A stretch of 64,000 nucleotides of DNA from Hydractinia symbiolongicarpus (GCF_029227915.1 NC_079884.1:9176001-9240000), one strand, 5' to 3'; counted from the first letter of the stretch, positions 24,841-38,046 are shown. Made by a program: numbers and translations. The notes: a model not told the origin generated them from the letters alone.

Positions 24841-25368
24841 TTTGGTTAATTCGTTCCTCCCCTCCCTAAGGCTTTTCAGGACCTGAAAAGTATCAACTTA
24901 AGCTTTTTCGCACCGAGCTAAAAAGAAAAAGCCCTGTTCTTGTCAAGCTCAGAGAAAATTATTTCAGTTGTCTTTCCAAAATTTAAAACGGTGCTGTTTA
25001 AAAGTAATTTAAAAGGAAAAGAAAAAAAGAAGTGGTTCTGACATTGAAGTTTGGGCCCATGCATTACAGCAATTATCTTGCTTTTTGTTTTTATATCCAT
25101 TGGCCGATTGTACTGAACCATACGGTTAAACTTCAGCGAAAAATAAAAATAATATTATTTATACAGTCAAATGCTTTTCCCAAATGGAATCACGTTTCTG
25201 TGAGGTCATCAGAAGCCTAAAAATTGTCCAAATAACGTCTTAAAATTCTGCTCAAAATTTTCTAGAACGATTCCTTTTAATAAAACGTACAGTGTAAGTT
25301 TAAAGTTCTAAGCGTGTTCCTATGAGAAGTTAGTATATTTAACCACCTATAAAAATCTCATTGAAATT

Positions 25369-25480
25369 TGAGGGGTAATTTTGAATAGTAGCCAATATCT
25401 AAGGCTCTGAGAGGCAGAAAATTTGGGAGGCAGGTGTCCAATAGATACATATGAAAACTCAGTAAGTGTCAGAGCTATGC
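25369..25480 (+). repeat. Dispersed repeat family A, copy 1
   Basis: Shares with 37922-38046 and 63717-63852 an ordered series of blocks: ggggtagttttgagtaatag, caatatctaaggct, gaggca-gg, the word caggtgtc(t/c)aatagata, and agctatgc. All three are on the plus strand. No terminal repeats or coding capacity were recognised. Confidence 0.75.
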
Positions 25481-27425
25481 AACCCCCCTCTCTCTTCCAC
25501 GGGATAGGACCGGGGGTCTTACACCTAAATCACTTGGTTTCACGTGCTCAGGCAGATTGCCATCAGTGTTGTCTTTCCAGTCTTAGTCGACTACAGCGTA
25601 CCATGCCGCTCCTTTGCTCCAGGCCCTTACAACACAGTCAACTGCGTGTACAGGCTTCTTAAGGTTGTATGGTCTGTTACAGCCTTATAAGGGCTTACAC
25701 CTTAATCAAGTGTTTCAACGCTCTTAGGCGGGTTACCATTGGACGTACCAAGTCGTTTTCTTTTGCGTCAACGCCGCTAACTGCGTGCACAGTCTTTTAA
25801 ACGCTTTAATACCTTTAAAGAAAGTTTCCGCACACAACGCAAAGAAAATATTAAAATCTATTCTAACTTTCCAATCACGTGGTCTACGCATGCTCAGAAG
25901 CTTTTCTGTTCCTGTCCGTTCCGTTCGGAGGAACATTTTCTGGAGTGGAACATAGCCTTTAGTAGGGTTGATATGATTTGCACGCTATAGTGGCTCTTTC
26001 TTTGTTCTCTTTTATCAACTTAACATTTTTGTTGAAACATAGCGTTTTAGCTTTTCTCACGAGTTTGTTTCATGCTTTTTTTTGCATTTAAATTTGTTTC
26101 TATTTTTTCTTTACGGTTATACAAATATGATGTTTTGCTGAAGGACATCATAGTGTGTGTTCCTTCCCTATAAATCAATGGGGGCTTTTTATTACTTTTA
26201 AAAGTTATTTTCTTTATTTGGATGCGATTTACTTACCCTTTTAAGTAAGTTTTTAATAGGTTTTATTTTTTTCGTGATTTCTTTTACTTTTGCGAAGAAT
26301 CGATTTTTATGTAATTGCCGGCAATTTAAAAAAGTTTACAAAAGTTTCGATAGGTTGATATTATGAGATGGAATTCTTGGCATTTTGCTTTGACACTGTT
26401 AAAATGTTTTAAAAGTTACGTTGATACCTTAGTGTGGATTAAGTGAATTCACGAGGGGATTTCCATATTCAAGGTAGGAGGAGTTCTTTTCTTACTTAAG
26501 AGAAATTAAATGCATGCAAGAAGTTTTATTAACCTTTTTAGGGCATGAATTTTTCAATATTTTATGCGTGAATTTTAGGAGTTCAAATTAAAAAGGTAGC
26601 TATGGAGCTGTGAGATCGTAAATCAACCGACACAGATATTTGAAATAAGTTCTGCGAAATCTATCGCTTTTTCTCGCTAACAGGTCCAATCTCTCAATTT
26701 TTTTGCACAAGAGGAATGTAAAAGATTGTTTTAAACATTTTTCCCAGCATATATAAAGTGGTAGTATCTTCTTACTCATCTCTAGCAGCTATAAAATAAT
26801 TTTGGGGAAGAACCGGTTTAAAAAAAGAATATCAAATTTTGTAATTTTGTATCCAAGTAACTTAGCCGTTCATTATGAGAATTATTTTACAATTTTACAT
26901 ATGTTACATTACAATGAAAATATTCTATGAAGTATTAACAATTCCTTTTATAAAAGCTTCGTGATATATTTTATATTTCGTTACAAATAACATTCTCAAT
27001 ATTCGATTAATTCATGTCTTTCTACTTAAAAATTGTTTCAATCTAAGTATCTATAGCTGGTATATTTTCTCATGGATGTACAAAAGAGATCTGGTATACC
27101 GTGGTAAATCAAAATGATGTTAGAAGCTAAATAAAATTTGTCATCCATTTAATATTGGTAGGTTTTTTTAAAAAAGGACGTTTTAAGTAAAACAAAATGA
27201 TATTATTGCACCTGTAAATATGTCAACTGTTGTTTTCCTTATAATTATGCAAAGAAAGTACAGGTTGCTGTTTTTCCTTAACAAAACATAAACAAGCAAA
27301 GAATTTTAGAGCTATGTATTGATATGTAAGTTTGTATCAAACTTTTGGTTTACATAATAATATATAACAGAACTTCGACACTCAACAGTTTATCAGAGTA
27401 TTTGATGTAAGTAGAGAAAAGTAAC

Positions 27426-27627
27426 CGGTGCTGCACTGCGAGAAGATGTATGGTGCAGCACTGCGAGGTAGGTGTATGGTGCAGCACTGCGAGGTAGGTG
27501 TATGGTGCTGCACTACGAGGAAGATGTATGGTGCAGCACTGCGAGGAAGGTGTATGGTGCAGCACTGCGAGGTAGGTGTATGGTGCAGCACTGCGAGGAA
27601 GGTGTATGGTGCAGCACCATACACCTT
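27426..27627. repeat. 26-bp minisatellite ending in a palindrome
   Basis: About eight copies of a 26-bp unit built on ggtgcagcactgcgaggtag. The array ends in a near-perfect palindrome at 27599-27627: 14-bp arms starting aaggtgtatggtgc around a single A. Each unit also holds the small palindrome gtgc-w-gcac. Long frames in several readings are a product of the repetition and not genes. Confidence 0.93.
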
Positions 27628-29966
27628 TCTCACAAGTAAGAACGCAATTCCAACTTGAGAACAAAATCGAAGCTGAACTGATGGCCACAATAACATAGTT
27701 TCTACGTTTCATTTGTTCCTTTATGGGAATTAGGCTTAAAAGTTGCACAAGTCATCTTGTGTGTTGATTTGCGCGAGTAATTACAAAGAATACTGAAAAC
27801 TTTAACCCATGGCATAAAATAAATTTTATAAATTATATAGTTTTTTTTTTCGTTAGAGAGTATATTTTATCACCTGCGTTATAGTAGTAAAACCATTCGA
27901 AAATGTCACTCCTGATTCAAAAAGTTGATTCGTTTTGTAAAATATATATTATCATGTTTTGTATGATACCAGGAAGGTGACCATTTCTTTACGTAACAAT
28001 TGACTATCTCATCACAAACACTTTTATCGCCAAGAATAACTTCACTATTAAATCTTGACCCGAAAAGTTGGGATAATACCATTTTGTAACACAGTAAAAC
28101 CTCTTCATACAGAACACCATCTGAATCTCACAAAGTTACTCGCTATGGAGAGTAGAGGTTCTTCTCAAGATGGCTTGTATTGCTTCAAAACCTGCTATGG
28201 GGTGTAAGGATATAAGAGTGTGGGTTGGTTTTGGACATTTCATTCAAAAATGGCATAGAGGTATAAATTATACTTCTATGCTTCTAGGGAGGTAAAGAAA
28301 TTAGGACTTTAAAGCGATTCCTATTATTGAAAGATCTGTCTGATATAAAGTATGTTACCGTCATTTGATCTCCTATTATAAAAATTATAATCAGGGATGG
28401 ATTAAATGTCTCTCCTGATAATTATTGTCCAATTAAGATATATAATAAGGATAAATGCACAATTTAAAAGCTATTCATCATCCAATTTTCAAAATAATCT
28501 TCTTTGATTTCACGAAGTAGTGGAAAAAGCTATTTTCTATTTTTATTTTAGGGCATCCTAATGAAATGAATCTTTATCATAAAGTTAGTAATAATTTGCA
28601 CTAGTCCTCCCTGCCACCTACCAATTGGCGTCTATTCTCCTAAATATGTCCATGAAAAAGATGGTGGCTACTTAAAGGTTAATCATCCAAGTTTCAGATC
28701 ATAGCAAGATATGAATTATCACAACGTTGAACTCTGATTATTGTTCCCAAAAACATATTTTTAACAGAATACACCAACATAGAGCGGAAGGCGTAAATAA
28801 AGAAGACTAGGACGAGTTTAGGGTAAATAAAACAAAGCGAAGTTCGTTTTGACAAGAATTTAAATACGTAGTTAGTGTCGTTAGGTAGCCATGAAGTATA
28901 AAATGATGGAGAGGATAGGCGCGTAAAAAAGGTAGACGAGTTAAAGTACAAGCTAGGTTGTTTACAGCTCGCAAAACGTTCTAGTTATTAAAATAACAGA
29001 AGAGGTACATAGCTATAGCTTACATAAAGATTATCAGACTAGGTTTACAGTCGGTAAATCTGGTATTGGACCTCTTGAGTACTTTTCTTCTGAGTGGCTC
29101 TGACCAAAAAGGTGTTGCATCTGCATCATGAAGTGAAATAAAGTTTTGACAGTTGTTTTAAAAGATTTCTGTTCCTCGCTTCATCAGTTCAAGTATTCCA
29201 GCATTAAAATATGGACGATCAATAAAAGTTAAGGCAGTAAATCAGTTTTTGTGTATTTTTTAAAAACCATAGAAATGTTGAAGTTAATAAGTGTGGTTTA
29301 TTTTAAACAGGGTGTTTCCAATAATAGGCGCTAGCCTGGACAGACATTTCATGCCCGTGTTGTCCTAAGTCAAAATCATCAGTATTTTACCAAATTTTAA
29401 AATGCAGATGGGAATTACTGGTTTGTTACATTTTGTTTGGTTTTTGGATAGAAAGGTTCAGTTTGATCCTGAGTATTTAATTTGCTATGTGCAATATCTA
29501 GTGCACACATTCTCATAATGAATGGTATAGAAAAAATTATTAAAAGGTGGTTATATTTATGGTCACACATTTGTTAAAAATATTATTTGGTTAAGATTGT
29601 TACATAAATAAGGAGGTGAGTACACATGTATTATTATAAATGTTTACATTTTATTTGGTGAAAACAATATTGAGGTAAAAAAAGCTTTTTTTCACAAATC
29701 TGTTGGGTAAGTGTAGCCCTTTTGCGCTCAAAACAAGGATTTCCAAAAAGCGCGGTCGATATTCTGACCACAGAAAAATCGTTTGGGAATCAGCGTAATT
29801 TTTCCCACCTTAACTATTCCGATTTCGTTGTGATAGGAAAAAGAAGGTATGACGTCGAATTCGAACAATATGAACTGTATGTTGAAGTATGGTGATAGGC
29901 AAAACATACTTATAAATGCGAAAGGTTAATATGCGAATAGATTGCTCGTTCAACACAAATCTTCTG

Positions 29967-30510
29967 TCAAAACTGTTCCCTTTGAGGAATAGGTTTCTTA
30001 AAATCATATCCAAACTTTGATGATGGAAATGGATAACTACAGGTTGGTTCTCCATCTTTAAAGAGCTCAATACAAATCATTTCACGTTTAACTCTCTTTA
30101 TGCATTCCAAGCTAAGTAACGATTGGTACAAGAAACACAAAACATGCAATGGCGGTAGTTGACAGGAAGCAAAATTTTCTTTGCCTTAAGGTTGCTTATT
30201 ATGCTCTTTGCTCGCACACTTAACAGTAACCACAATTAGCAAAGTTCTTACCTAAGATCACAATAACATTACTTGGCGGCTAGCTAGCTAGCAGTTTGTT
30301 TACCCTAAACTCGGCTCAATTCTTCAGATAAAAATGGTAGCCGTTATGTCGAATTGGTGTATAGCATTATGTGTGCCATTATCTACTTATAGTCTGGTAG
30401 ATAAAGATTTTGAAATGAACGAATGTTTCTTTTGTCCGATACCAGTCTAGCACTGAACGACTAATTGTTGTTAGCAGTAAAATGCAAAAATAAAGCCGCC
30501 ACATCTCCAT
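29967..30510 (-). CDS. Candidate two-exon gene for a small secreted cysteine-containing peptide precursor
   Basis: Exon 1 is 30510-30443 and exon 2 is 30111-29967 (minus strand), joined at a GTATCG donor and an acceptor ttacttag with matching phase; the model is 70 residues. Residues 1-21 (starting MEMWRLYFCILLLTTIS) look like a signal peptide. Four cysteines follow, two of them in CLEC and one each in MICIEL and PTCSY. RVKR before EMICI fits a furin-type site, so processing to a 42-residue C-terminal peptide is possible. A consensus AATAAA for the minus strand lies at 29655-29650. I know no matching family. The donor is not a strong consensus, and without splicing exon 1 would run on to a stop near 30379. 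The model is tentative. Confidence 0.35.
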
Positions 30511-33500
30511 ACGTGGAAAACCATAAGTTGACAGTATCACGAAATAAGCATCACCTTTCAGATCTGGTTTAATTTTCTTGCATCCCAAATCAGCGCTACG
30601 CAGTAGTTGCATTTTTGTCACCTGTGGGTAGCTTAATTGATACTGGCTAAACACACATAATGTCAAAATGTCTTTTCAAGATAAATATTTTAATTGCCAG
30701 CTCTCTGGCAAGAAACCAGATGAGTGTTAATGCTCCATCTTGCTCCAAACATTTTACGCTCTTTTAAATGCTGTACTCTGTCCTGCGTAGTTGGTGTGAT
30801 GTTGAAAAGGATGGCATTGTGTCTGTACTACTTTTTAAAAAGACGGAAAAATTGGAGACGGTAATTCAAAAAATTGTGATGTACTTAACTTTCTAATCTA
30901 GTAACATCATCGACGTTAAGATTGGCGTATCAAATTTTAGCGCAAAAGTGAATCCTGTGCAAATGTTTATGTTTTGTCGGTACGCAAAAATTGTAGTAGA
31001 TTATTCAGTAGATTATGTGGAAATAGAACGAAAGTTTACCCCTTTAAATTAATACGTGTTGTAAAAATCAGATTAGAACATAACAATGACTCCGCTTCAC
31101 ATGTCGACTCGAGTCTTCGAGGTGACATGTTAAACTTCCAAAGTACGTTATAACTCGCCGTTTGTAACCGTATTGGAGATACAGCTGATGTCCTAATTTT
31201 GTGGTTCTAAGAAGAAAGGATAAAAGACACTGCATAAGATTTTTGGGACGTTCTTCAGTTGTCCTAAGAAAGAATTATTGACCACAGTGATATATGTTCC
31301 TACAAAAATATCGATTAATTTTTTTAAAAAACAATTGGTACTCATCAACTAACCTATACGTGTAATAAATACAAAACTTACTTCTTATATTATCAAAAGC
31401 GTGTATGTCATAATTTATCCTCATACAACGCAAAGTTGGAATAACCTTCTCTGAGGTCTGAGTGAGGTAGAGGAACTAATTCCATAAACAAGGTTGTTTT
31501 GTTAACACGTAGTTAAAATATGTAATATGTTGCTTTTTCCATTCTTGTTTGTTTTGCCATATCATAAGTGTCATTCTAGCAATTACATGTGAAAATTGCA
31601 CCTGTTTTGAGTAAGCATGTGAAAAAGAATTAAACGAACTGTAAAAACTTGAAGAAAATTAATTTCTATACTCTTTTGGTGAAGTTTAAAACTTATTCCT
31701 TACTGTAAGTTTTAAGCATAATCTTGCAAAAATATTCTTATAAAAAATATATAATTATGGACGTTCAACAAACATTTAAAGAATAAAAATTTTCAAGTGA
31801 ACAGACGAAATTGCTTCAGTTACAATGCGGCAGTGATCTAAATTGTTGAATTCCCGTTTGAAAATTAAGCTTGTAATATAACATCTTTTTTCAAATTGGT
31901 TTCAAACAATAGCCATTTTGTGTTGTCGTTTTGTGAATTGTTAAACAATTTACAACTACTGTAATCTGTTAGAAAATATAGCTACATGTGATGTTAAAAA
32001 ACATCTATGTTAAAGGTATCATGTAAGTCATTTTTTTGTTCATTTTTTTCACACAATTATGACAATAAATCAACCCAAAATTCATTGTTCAGTCAGAATT
32101 TGTATTTACATATTGTCTTAGTAGCAATTTTGTTTACAAGAATATTTAGGTTCTGATTTTGCGAAAAGTTAGAACATGCTAAATACGAGCGCAAATTTAA
32201 CTCAGTTCCTTTAAAAAAAATAGGCGTATACAACCTCGGTTAAAATTTAGACATCCCTATCAACAAAGTTTATGATGTAAAGTCTTTTACCTTCATGCTA
32301 AAGATTAAGTAATACTACATTAAATAGAGAAAAGGTGTGAAGAAATAATTATTTATATATATGTAACATTTTGTGTCTAAAAAATGTCAGGTATTTTTGA
32401 TGAGAATCTTAACTTCATATATAGTCATCTAAATCAGAAATTTAACTGTATGATAAAATATAGTTAGAACATCCATTTCATATTTTTTCAATTAGATAAT
32501 TTTCAGTATTGCTTGATTTAAGTGAATAGCTCAAGCCAAGCTTATGGTTCAATTCAGCTTCAACTAGTATTATGATTATCATTCCTAAACTGCAGTTCAA
32601 AAAAGTAAAGAAAGTTCACATTTGACTTTATTTTTACAAAATCCTGTTCTGCATAAAATAGAATAACACATAAAAAAAATCTTCTAAAACAGCTGCGGTC
32701 TTATTTATTAAACCAATTAATTCCACGTAAAAATAAACAATTTTTTACCATCTCACAAAATCACAGTGTTGAAGAAAAAAATTAACTGATAAAAATTACT
32801 TTCTTGTTTATTAATATGCTTTTAAAAACAGTGTATTATCACACCAATTGATGTTTGCAACCTCTACGTTGTCATACTATTTTTCAAATGGTAAGTCGCT
32901 TTAATAGTGTTTCAAGTTTACTGCATAAGCTAGCTAAATCCAAAATTAAACACAAAACAAGAAAAAGTTACAAATAGAATAACAAATATTTTTTAGGGGA
33001 ATAAATAACAAAAGATAATGAAATTGTAATAATATTTTGGATCTAACTATTGATGTAAATGAGCTTAATCGACTTTTAACTATCACACTTTTCGACAAAT
33101 CATATTCCATCACAGAAAAATAATTTGCGCCTGCAAGAACTGTATGTTAATACCCTAAATTTTTAGTCAGCAGCAATACTGAGCATGTTAATAATTAATT
33201 AAACGTGATATTTTGAAAAGTTACTATGTATTGCCATCACTGACCAATGGCCTAGCGATAGGCTGTCGGATTCTGATGTAGAATCTACAGTCAGATCTGT
33301 GTCAAACAGGAACTCTGGGGACTTAAAAACAACGGCGTGTGGCGTTAGACAGGTGGTCGTCTTATAGACTAACAAAATGACCATAAAACACATTTGAGGA
33401 GGGGGGTCCCAAATATGGTCGTCGAAGACAGGTGGCCATCTCATACAGGTGGTGAGGTTTGATTGTAGTTGGTTGAACAACTGACCACAGAACACCAACA

Positions 33501-34754
33501 GATGAGACAATGTATTAACTTTTTCGTTTAGAACCCAGCATGTCAATAAATGCAGAAGGGTGTTATAGCTTCCTATATAATAAATTCAACTCAGCGACAT
33601 TTTTATGTGACTAGATTAGAAAAGAATTATTGACAACTACAATAGTTTTATTGCGTTGTCTTTTTAACAGTTGTCATATTTTGAAAAATTAACATTTTTA
33701 ATTAAGTAAAGATGCATGCATAAAAACGCTCATGGGCAGGGTACGCATAGTAGCACATACAGTGTATTTCTTATCGTTTTCACTTTCTTCCTTCTTCACC
33801 CACAGATGCAGTAGCGGTTCTTTCCTTTTCATTCTTTGAAACATTTTTTAAGTGTATTTTATGTGGGTGGATAAATATTAACTTAAATATAGGTATGGAT
33901 ATGCACGAATTTTATTCCTAAACTTTCTTATCAAAAGGATATCAACACAGCAATAGAAAGCGTTTGATTTTATTTACGAAGACTTACTAGTTAATAGTTC
34001 GATTGAACGTTACAGCGCTTGAATAAAAAATAAAAGAAATTATAATTAAGGAGTATAGCTAATTTTTCTTCAAGTTTGATAAATGAAATGAAAAAAGGGA
34101 TGAAAATAGCTAAGTGAAAAAACAAACAAAACAAAACAAAAACACGCAGAGCTTTTAATGAAAAACAAAATTTGCATTTTTATGTTTAGAGGAAAAGATA
34201 AGAAAAAATTATTTAGAATATTTTTAAATAATTAATGTGAAAAAATTCTTCGTCTTCGTATAACATTTTTTTCTCTACACGATTTTAGCAACCTATGCTG
34301 AAATTTATAGAATAAAAATTGTGAAAGTATAGATGAAGATAAAGTTATGACTTTCTTTATCATCGATATTGTGTGGAATATTGTATTTTATGATTTTATG
34401 GAATCGTTTATCATATCGTTATAATGTTTTGAATGTAATTTCGCTACATTAGAAAACATTGTTGTTAGCAAGCAAAAACATAGCCTCGTAGTTAAATGAT
34501 GTAATATTGGTATGAATTTACATGTTTAAATGAATTCAAATGCTCATTTCATGCAAAGCCTAGCTTGTTTATCTTTCGTTTCATGGATTTTTTTAAATTA
34601 TTGAATTACTGACGTATGTTGATTTCGCTTTAACGGAGAAATAGTCTAAACTCCATATTTTATACATGACGAAAATCACTACTCCTCTGTTATTCTTTCA
34701 AAAACCTTTCTACTTTTATTTCAGTCACAACAGATTGTTAAACAAAGTGTTCTC
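30511..34754. other. Intergenic region upstream of the C-type lectin gene
   Basis: AT-rich DNA without a recognisable gene. An element-like segment with repeated acaggtgg words is at 33349-33455. An inverted repeat (acatgtc ... gacatgt, with ctcgag/ttcgag inside) lies at 31098-31130. Confidence 0.6.
33349..33455. repeat. Element fragment with acaggtgg words
   Basis: acaggtgg occurs at 33349, 33428 and 33444, the words around it being gtcgtcttatagac and ccatctcatacagg. Such spaced acaggtgg words are common in short non-autonomous elements of invertebrates. A long open frame on the minus strand (33546-33199) runs through it but shows no recognisable domain. Borders are uncertain. Confidence 0.35.
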
Positions 34755-37367
34755 ATGAAGAAGCGAAATTTTCTGTTACTGGTATTCTGTTGGAAGTTGT
34801 TAGTGAACTTAATACATGCAACATCTTCTTCGTCAGAATCAACACCATCGTCACATATTGGTAAGTCTAATATTCTGTACGTTCTAATGAAAAAAAAGCA
34901 AGCGCAAACAACCCTATGTTCATAGAAAGTAATATTTCTTACAATTATTTCTCTGTCCTCAGATAATTAATTACATTATGTTTCTACTAACATTTTTTCT
35001 GAGACGTTTACTCACATTGTGTTTAAACAATTCTATAGTGAAATATATACAAAACATTTTTTACCAAAACTAGTCAAGATTTATGAGTGTCAGATTGTGA
35101 ATTAAAAGCTTTTTTGACATCAGTAAAGCAACTGGTAATTGCCAAATAGTAATTTATTGTGTAATTTGTGAAGTGCCTGTCTGTTTGAAAAAAATACGTT
35201 GTTGTGAATTTTCCTCTTGCTTTAAAAACTTCGGTATGTTATGAGTTCACACCCTTTATCGCAATAGAGGATAACTAGTCGTTAGCCCGTGGAAAAATCT
35301 ACACGTTCGCCCGTCCTTTTTATACCGCATTGCGTGCGTCTCGCTACCTGCGCAGCTAAGCTACCATTTGACGGACGGACGGACAGACGTATACGGGTAT
35401 TATAATATAGATACTTAAAATTGCTTTTTCGACTATCATAAGATTGTATTTTTTTTAGAATGTGACACTTGGAAAGCATATGGCTCTCATTGCTACCGAG
35501 TTTTCAAAAATTTTGAATACTTTAATACAGCTCAAGAGACATGCCAAAGATATCATGGTGATCTAGCTTCCGTGCTCAATGAAGAGGAAAACCTTTTTCT
35601 TAACAGACTTATTGCCAACGAAACATTGTACCAAGAGGCGTGGATAGGAATGAAAAGAAGTAATGTCAATTTTTCGTGGGTCAGGGGAGATATTGTGAGT
35701 TACACCAACTGGATGTTTGATCGTCCAGGAGGGAGAGGAGACTGTACAGAAATGATACCTGGTGGAAAATGGTCTAACATTTTGTGCTACAGTCGCATGC
35801 AATTTGTATGTCAAAAAGGTAAAGGACTATCAACGAATTAAAGTTCATCCCATTGCTTCCCCTTGAACCTTGTAAACGTTCATCAAAAGAAGAGTTTTTT
35901 TTATAGTTGTGCTTTTGTAATACAATGCTATTTTGCAACGATAGACCATTCCCAATTTCGATTTTCAAACTGCAAAATAAAACACCGAGTTATGGAAAAG
36001 TTTATTAAATCTCTGTAGAAGCAATATAATTTGTGGTTTATAGATGTTTTGAGCAAGGTTTGCCTTTACTGTTGTTGCTGGTAGCTGTTTATATTTTTTT
36101 TACCATTTCAGGACCGACAATCATAGAAGATAACTCTCAGTTGTACCTAATCATGCATATCACGATTCCACTTTCCTGTGTCTTCATCATGTTCCTCTTT
36201 GTAGGATTTCTGTGTATTAGAAGTCATAAAGAACTTGCAGAAGTAAAACGACAAACCAAAGAAGCCAGTCCTTTCCAACTTGTTCAAGCAGCCATGGGCT
36301 TGCCTCTTTCAAAAACACCCGATTTATTCAGATCAAGTAAAGGAAAGAATCTATGGCAAGGCGCTATTGAGCGAATTAAACTCGAGCAGATGCATAATAA
36401 TCCTTTAAATAGTCCAGAAACCTTTCTGCAACGTTCAAGTGTATCAAATGACGCAGAAGAGGGTAGCAATAATAACAATAAAAGTCCTAAAACAAATAAC
36501 AAATTTTCAGCTCTTGTGCAAACAGTAATGAGAAATCGTGCAGAAACAATACTGCATGATGGACAGCTAGGAGCTCCTGAACTTCCATCCATTACAATTG
36601 AAAACAATTACATATCTTTTGACACAGATTTTCACATTGAAGACGATAATAATGCACACCCTGCTGACGCCAATTCGACAGCGTCTAGTAGTTCATCGGC
36701 CTTATTAGAATCTGATTCCTCCACTAATAGGTTGTATGAATCAAAAATGGATATCTGGTTGAAAAAAACTCATTATGTCGAACCAAAAGAAAATTCGATG
36801 CACAAGAAACGCAAATTTGTTAAAGAGGGGAAACAGAACGCTGTTGATATTGAAGATAGCATTGTTGATGGTGACAATGATGCTGACGTTGATGATGTTT
36901 TTCGAAATCCTGAAGAGGAAGTTGATAAAGAAGTTAAAAGTCGGCGTGATAATGTTAATAAAAGTGAGAGCACCGTTAGAAGGGGTTCAAACTTAGTCGA
37001 AGTCATTGTCGACGTTAACCATCGTCATCCACTAAGCAGACAAAGCTCTTTGCCAACTCCATCGAACATTTTTAATATTTATTCACCCGATAAATCAGAC
37101 GTCTTTATTTCAGGTCCAAAGTTTTTCAATGACAGAAAAACAGAACTTGCTATTAGAAAGTCAAATCCTGCAGTAGAGAAACAGTATGTGGAGGAGCGAA
37201 TCAGTTTTGCTGACGCCCTTCGACGTGAATCTTTTAAAAGACGAGATAAATACTTCCCAAACTCTAATATCGAGAGCGTGATTGAAAGGACTGAAAACAA
37301 CCGCTCGCCAATTAGAACAAAGTTTAAGCGTGTCAATAACGATTACCTAAAGGTAACATTGTGCTAA
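34755..37367 (+). CDS. C-type lectin-domain type I membrane receptor with long cytoplasmic tail
   Basis: Three exons, 34755-34860, 35459-35818 and 36112-37367, join in frame to 573 residues. Residues 1-22 are a signal peptide (MKKRNFLLLVFCWKLLVN). Exon 2 is a complete long-form C-type lectin domain (36-155) with six cysteines at 37, 47, 64, 131, 145 and 153 and the core WIGM at 97-100. The usual calcium/sugar motif (EPN or QPD) is replaced by DRPGG around P125 and WND by WSN (140-142), so classical calcium-dependent sugar binding may be altered. A membrane segment spans 166-191, then about 380 cytoplasmic residues rich in S, N, D, E and basic residues. Tail tyrosines include NYISF and a C-terminal DYLKV; none forms a strict ITAM, and ITIM fit is poor. 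Frame is open upstream of exon 3 to 36033, but phase demands the acceptor at 36111. A donor-like aag|gtaaca near the end could extend the tail. Ligand unknown. Confidence 0.82.
35274..35410 (+). repeat. Dispersed repeat family B, copy 1 (in lectin intron 1)
   Basis: Shares ctagtcg-ttagcccgtgg, aaaatc, cgccgtcctttttatac-gca and a gacgga/cagaca tract with the copies at 45475-45590 (minus) and 49358-49460. It ends in an attataatatagat word that also ends copy 2. It sits 48 bases upstream of lectin exon 2. Confidence 0.75.
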
Positions 37368-37921
37368 GATTTTTTATGCAATGAGTAATTTTTGTAAAAA
37401 TGTATTTAAAATAATTCTTTTAAAATTTTAAATCAGTTTTTATTAGCAGACGTACAGACAGACTCGAGTGTCAATGTATACACTACTGTGAGTAAATGAC
37501 ATGTCCTTGTCAATCAAGCCTGCTGTGCAAAAATTGACAAAATTTACTGCACCCACCCGAATCAAGTATATTCAAAATCATAAATTAAAAAGTTGGAAGT
37601 GATAAAAGCTAACTTAAAATACAAGCAGAAAGTTGCATAAAATAGTGTTATTAAAACCCCGGAAATTATTGTATCAATGCAAATATCAAAAATTGAAGAA
37701 AAATTTAAAAATGATTTTGAACTCTTCTTTTTCTACAAGATTTTTACATTCGGTAAGTTTAACTTCTTCGTATAAAAAACTCTAATGTATTACAAAATGA
37801 TTCTTCAAATTATTTTGGTGTGTATGGTTTCTTCCATCATTGCAAAGGAATTGCTATAATGCACATTTTTATTTATTTTTCTACTACTGAAGCTTTCTTA
37901 TTTTCCCTATAAAGAATTTTT

Positions 37922-38046
37922 TAGGGGTAGTTTGAGTAATAGTCAATATCTTAAGCTCCAAAAGGCATGGGACCTATATTTGGCATACAGGTGCCTAATA
38001 GATAAATATGAGATCTCATAACCATGCAGCATAGCAAAAACGAGTT
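37922..38046 (+). repeat. Dispersed repeat family A, copy 2
   Basis: Same ordered blocks as 25369-25480 and 63717-63852: aggggtagtttgagtaatag, tcaatatctta, ggcatgggacctatatttgg, caggtgcctaatagataaat, atgcagcatagcaaaaa. Confidence 0.75.

Larger units (their letters stand above)
23501..29966. other. Intergenic region with repeats
   Basis: No convincing gene. It contains an unrecognised open stretch on the minus strand (24124-24840), one copy of a dispersed repeat (25369-25480) and a 26-bp minisatellite (27426-27627). The remainder is AT-rich with short random frames. Confidence 0.6.

Noticed and set aside
27350-27748. Long overlapping frames on both strands
   Set aside because: They are produced by the 26-bp minisatellite, where several frames stay open because of repetition.
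36033-36111. Upstream extension of the third lectin exon
   Set aside because: The frame is open, but the acceptor before 36112 is the one that fits the phase of exon 2.
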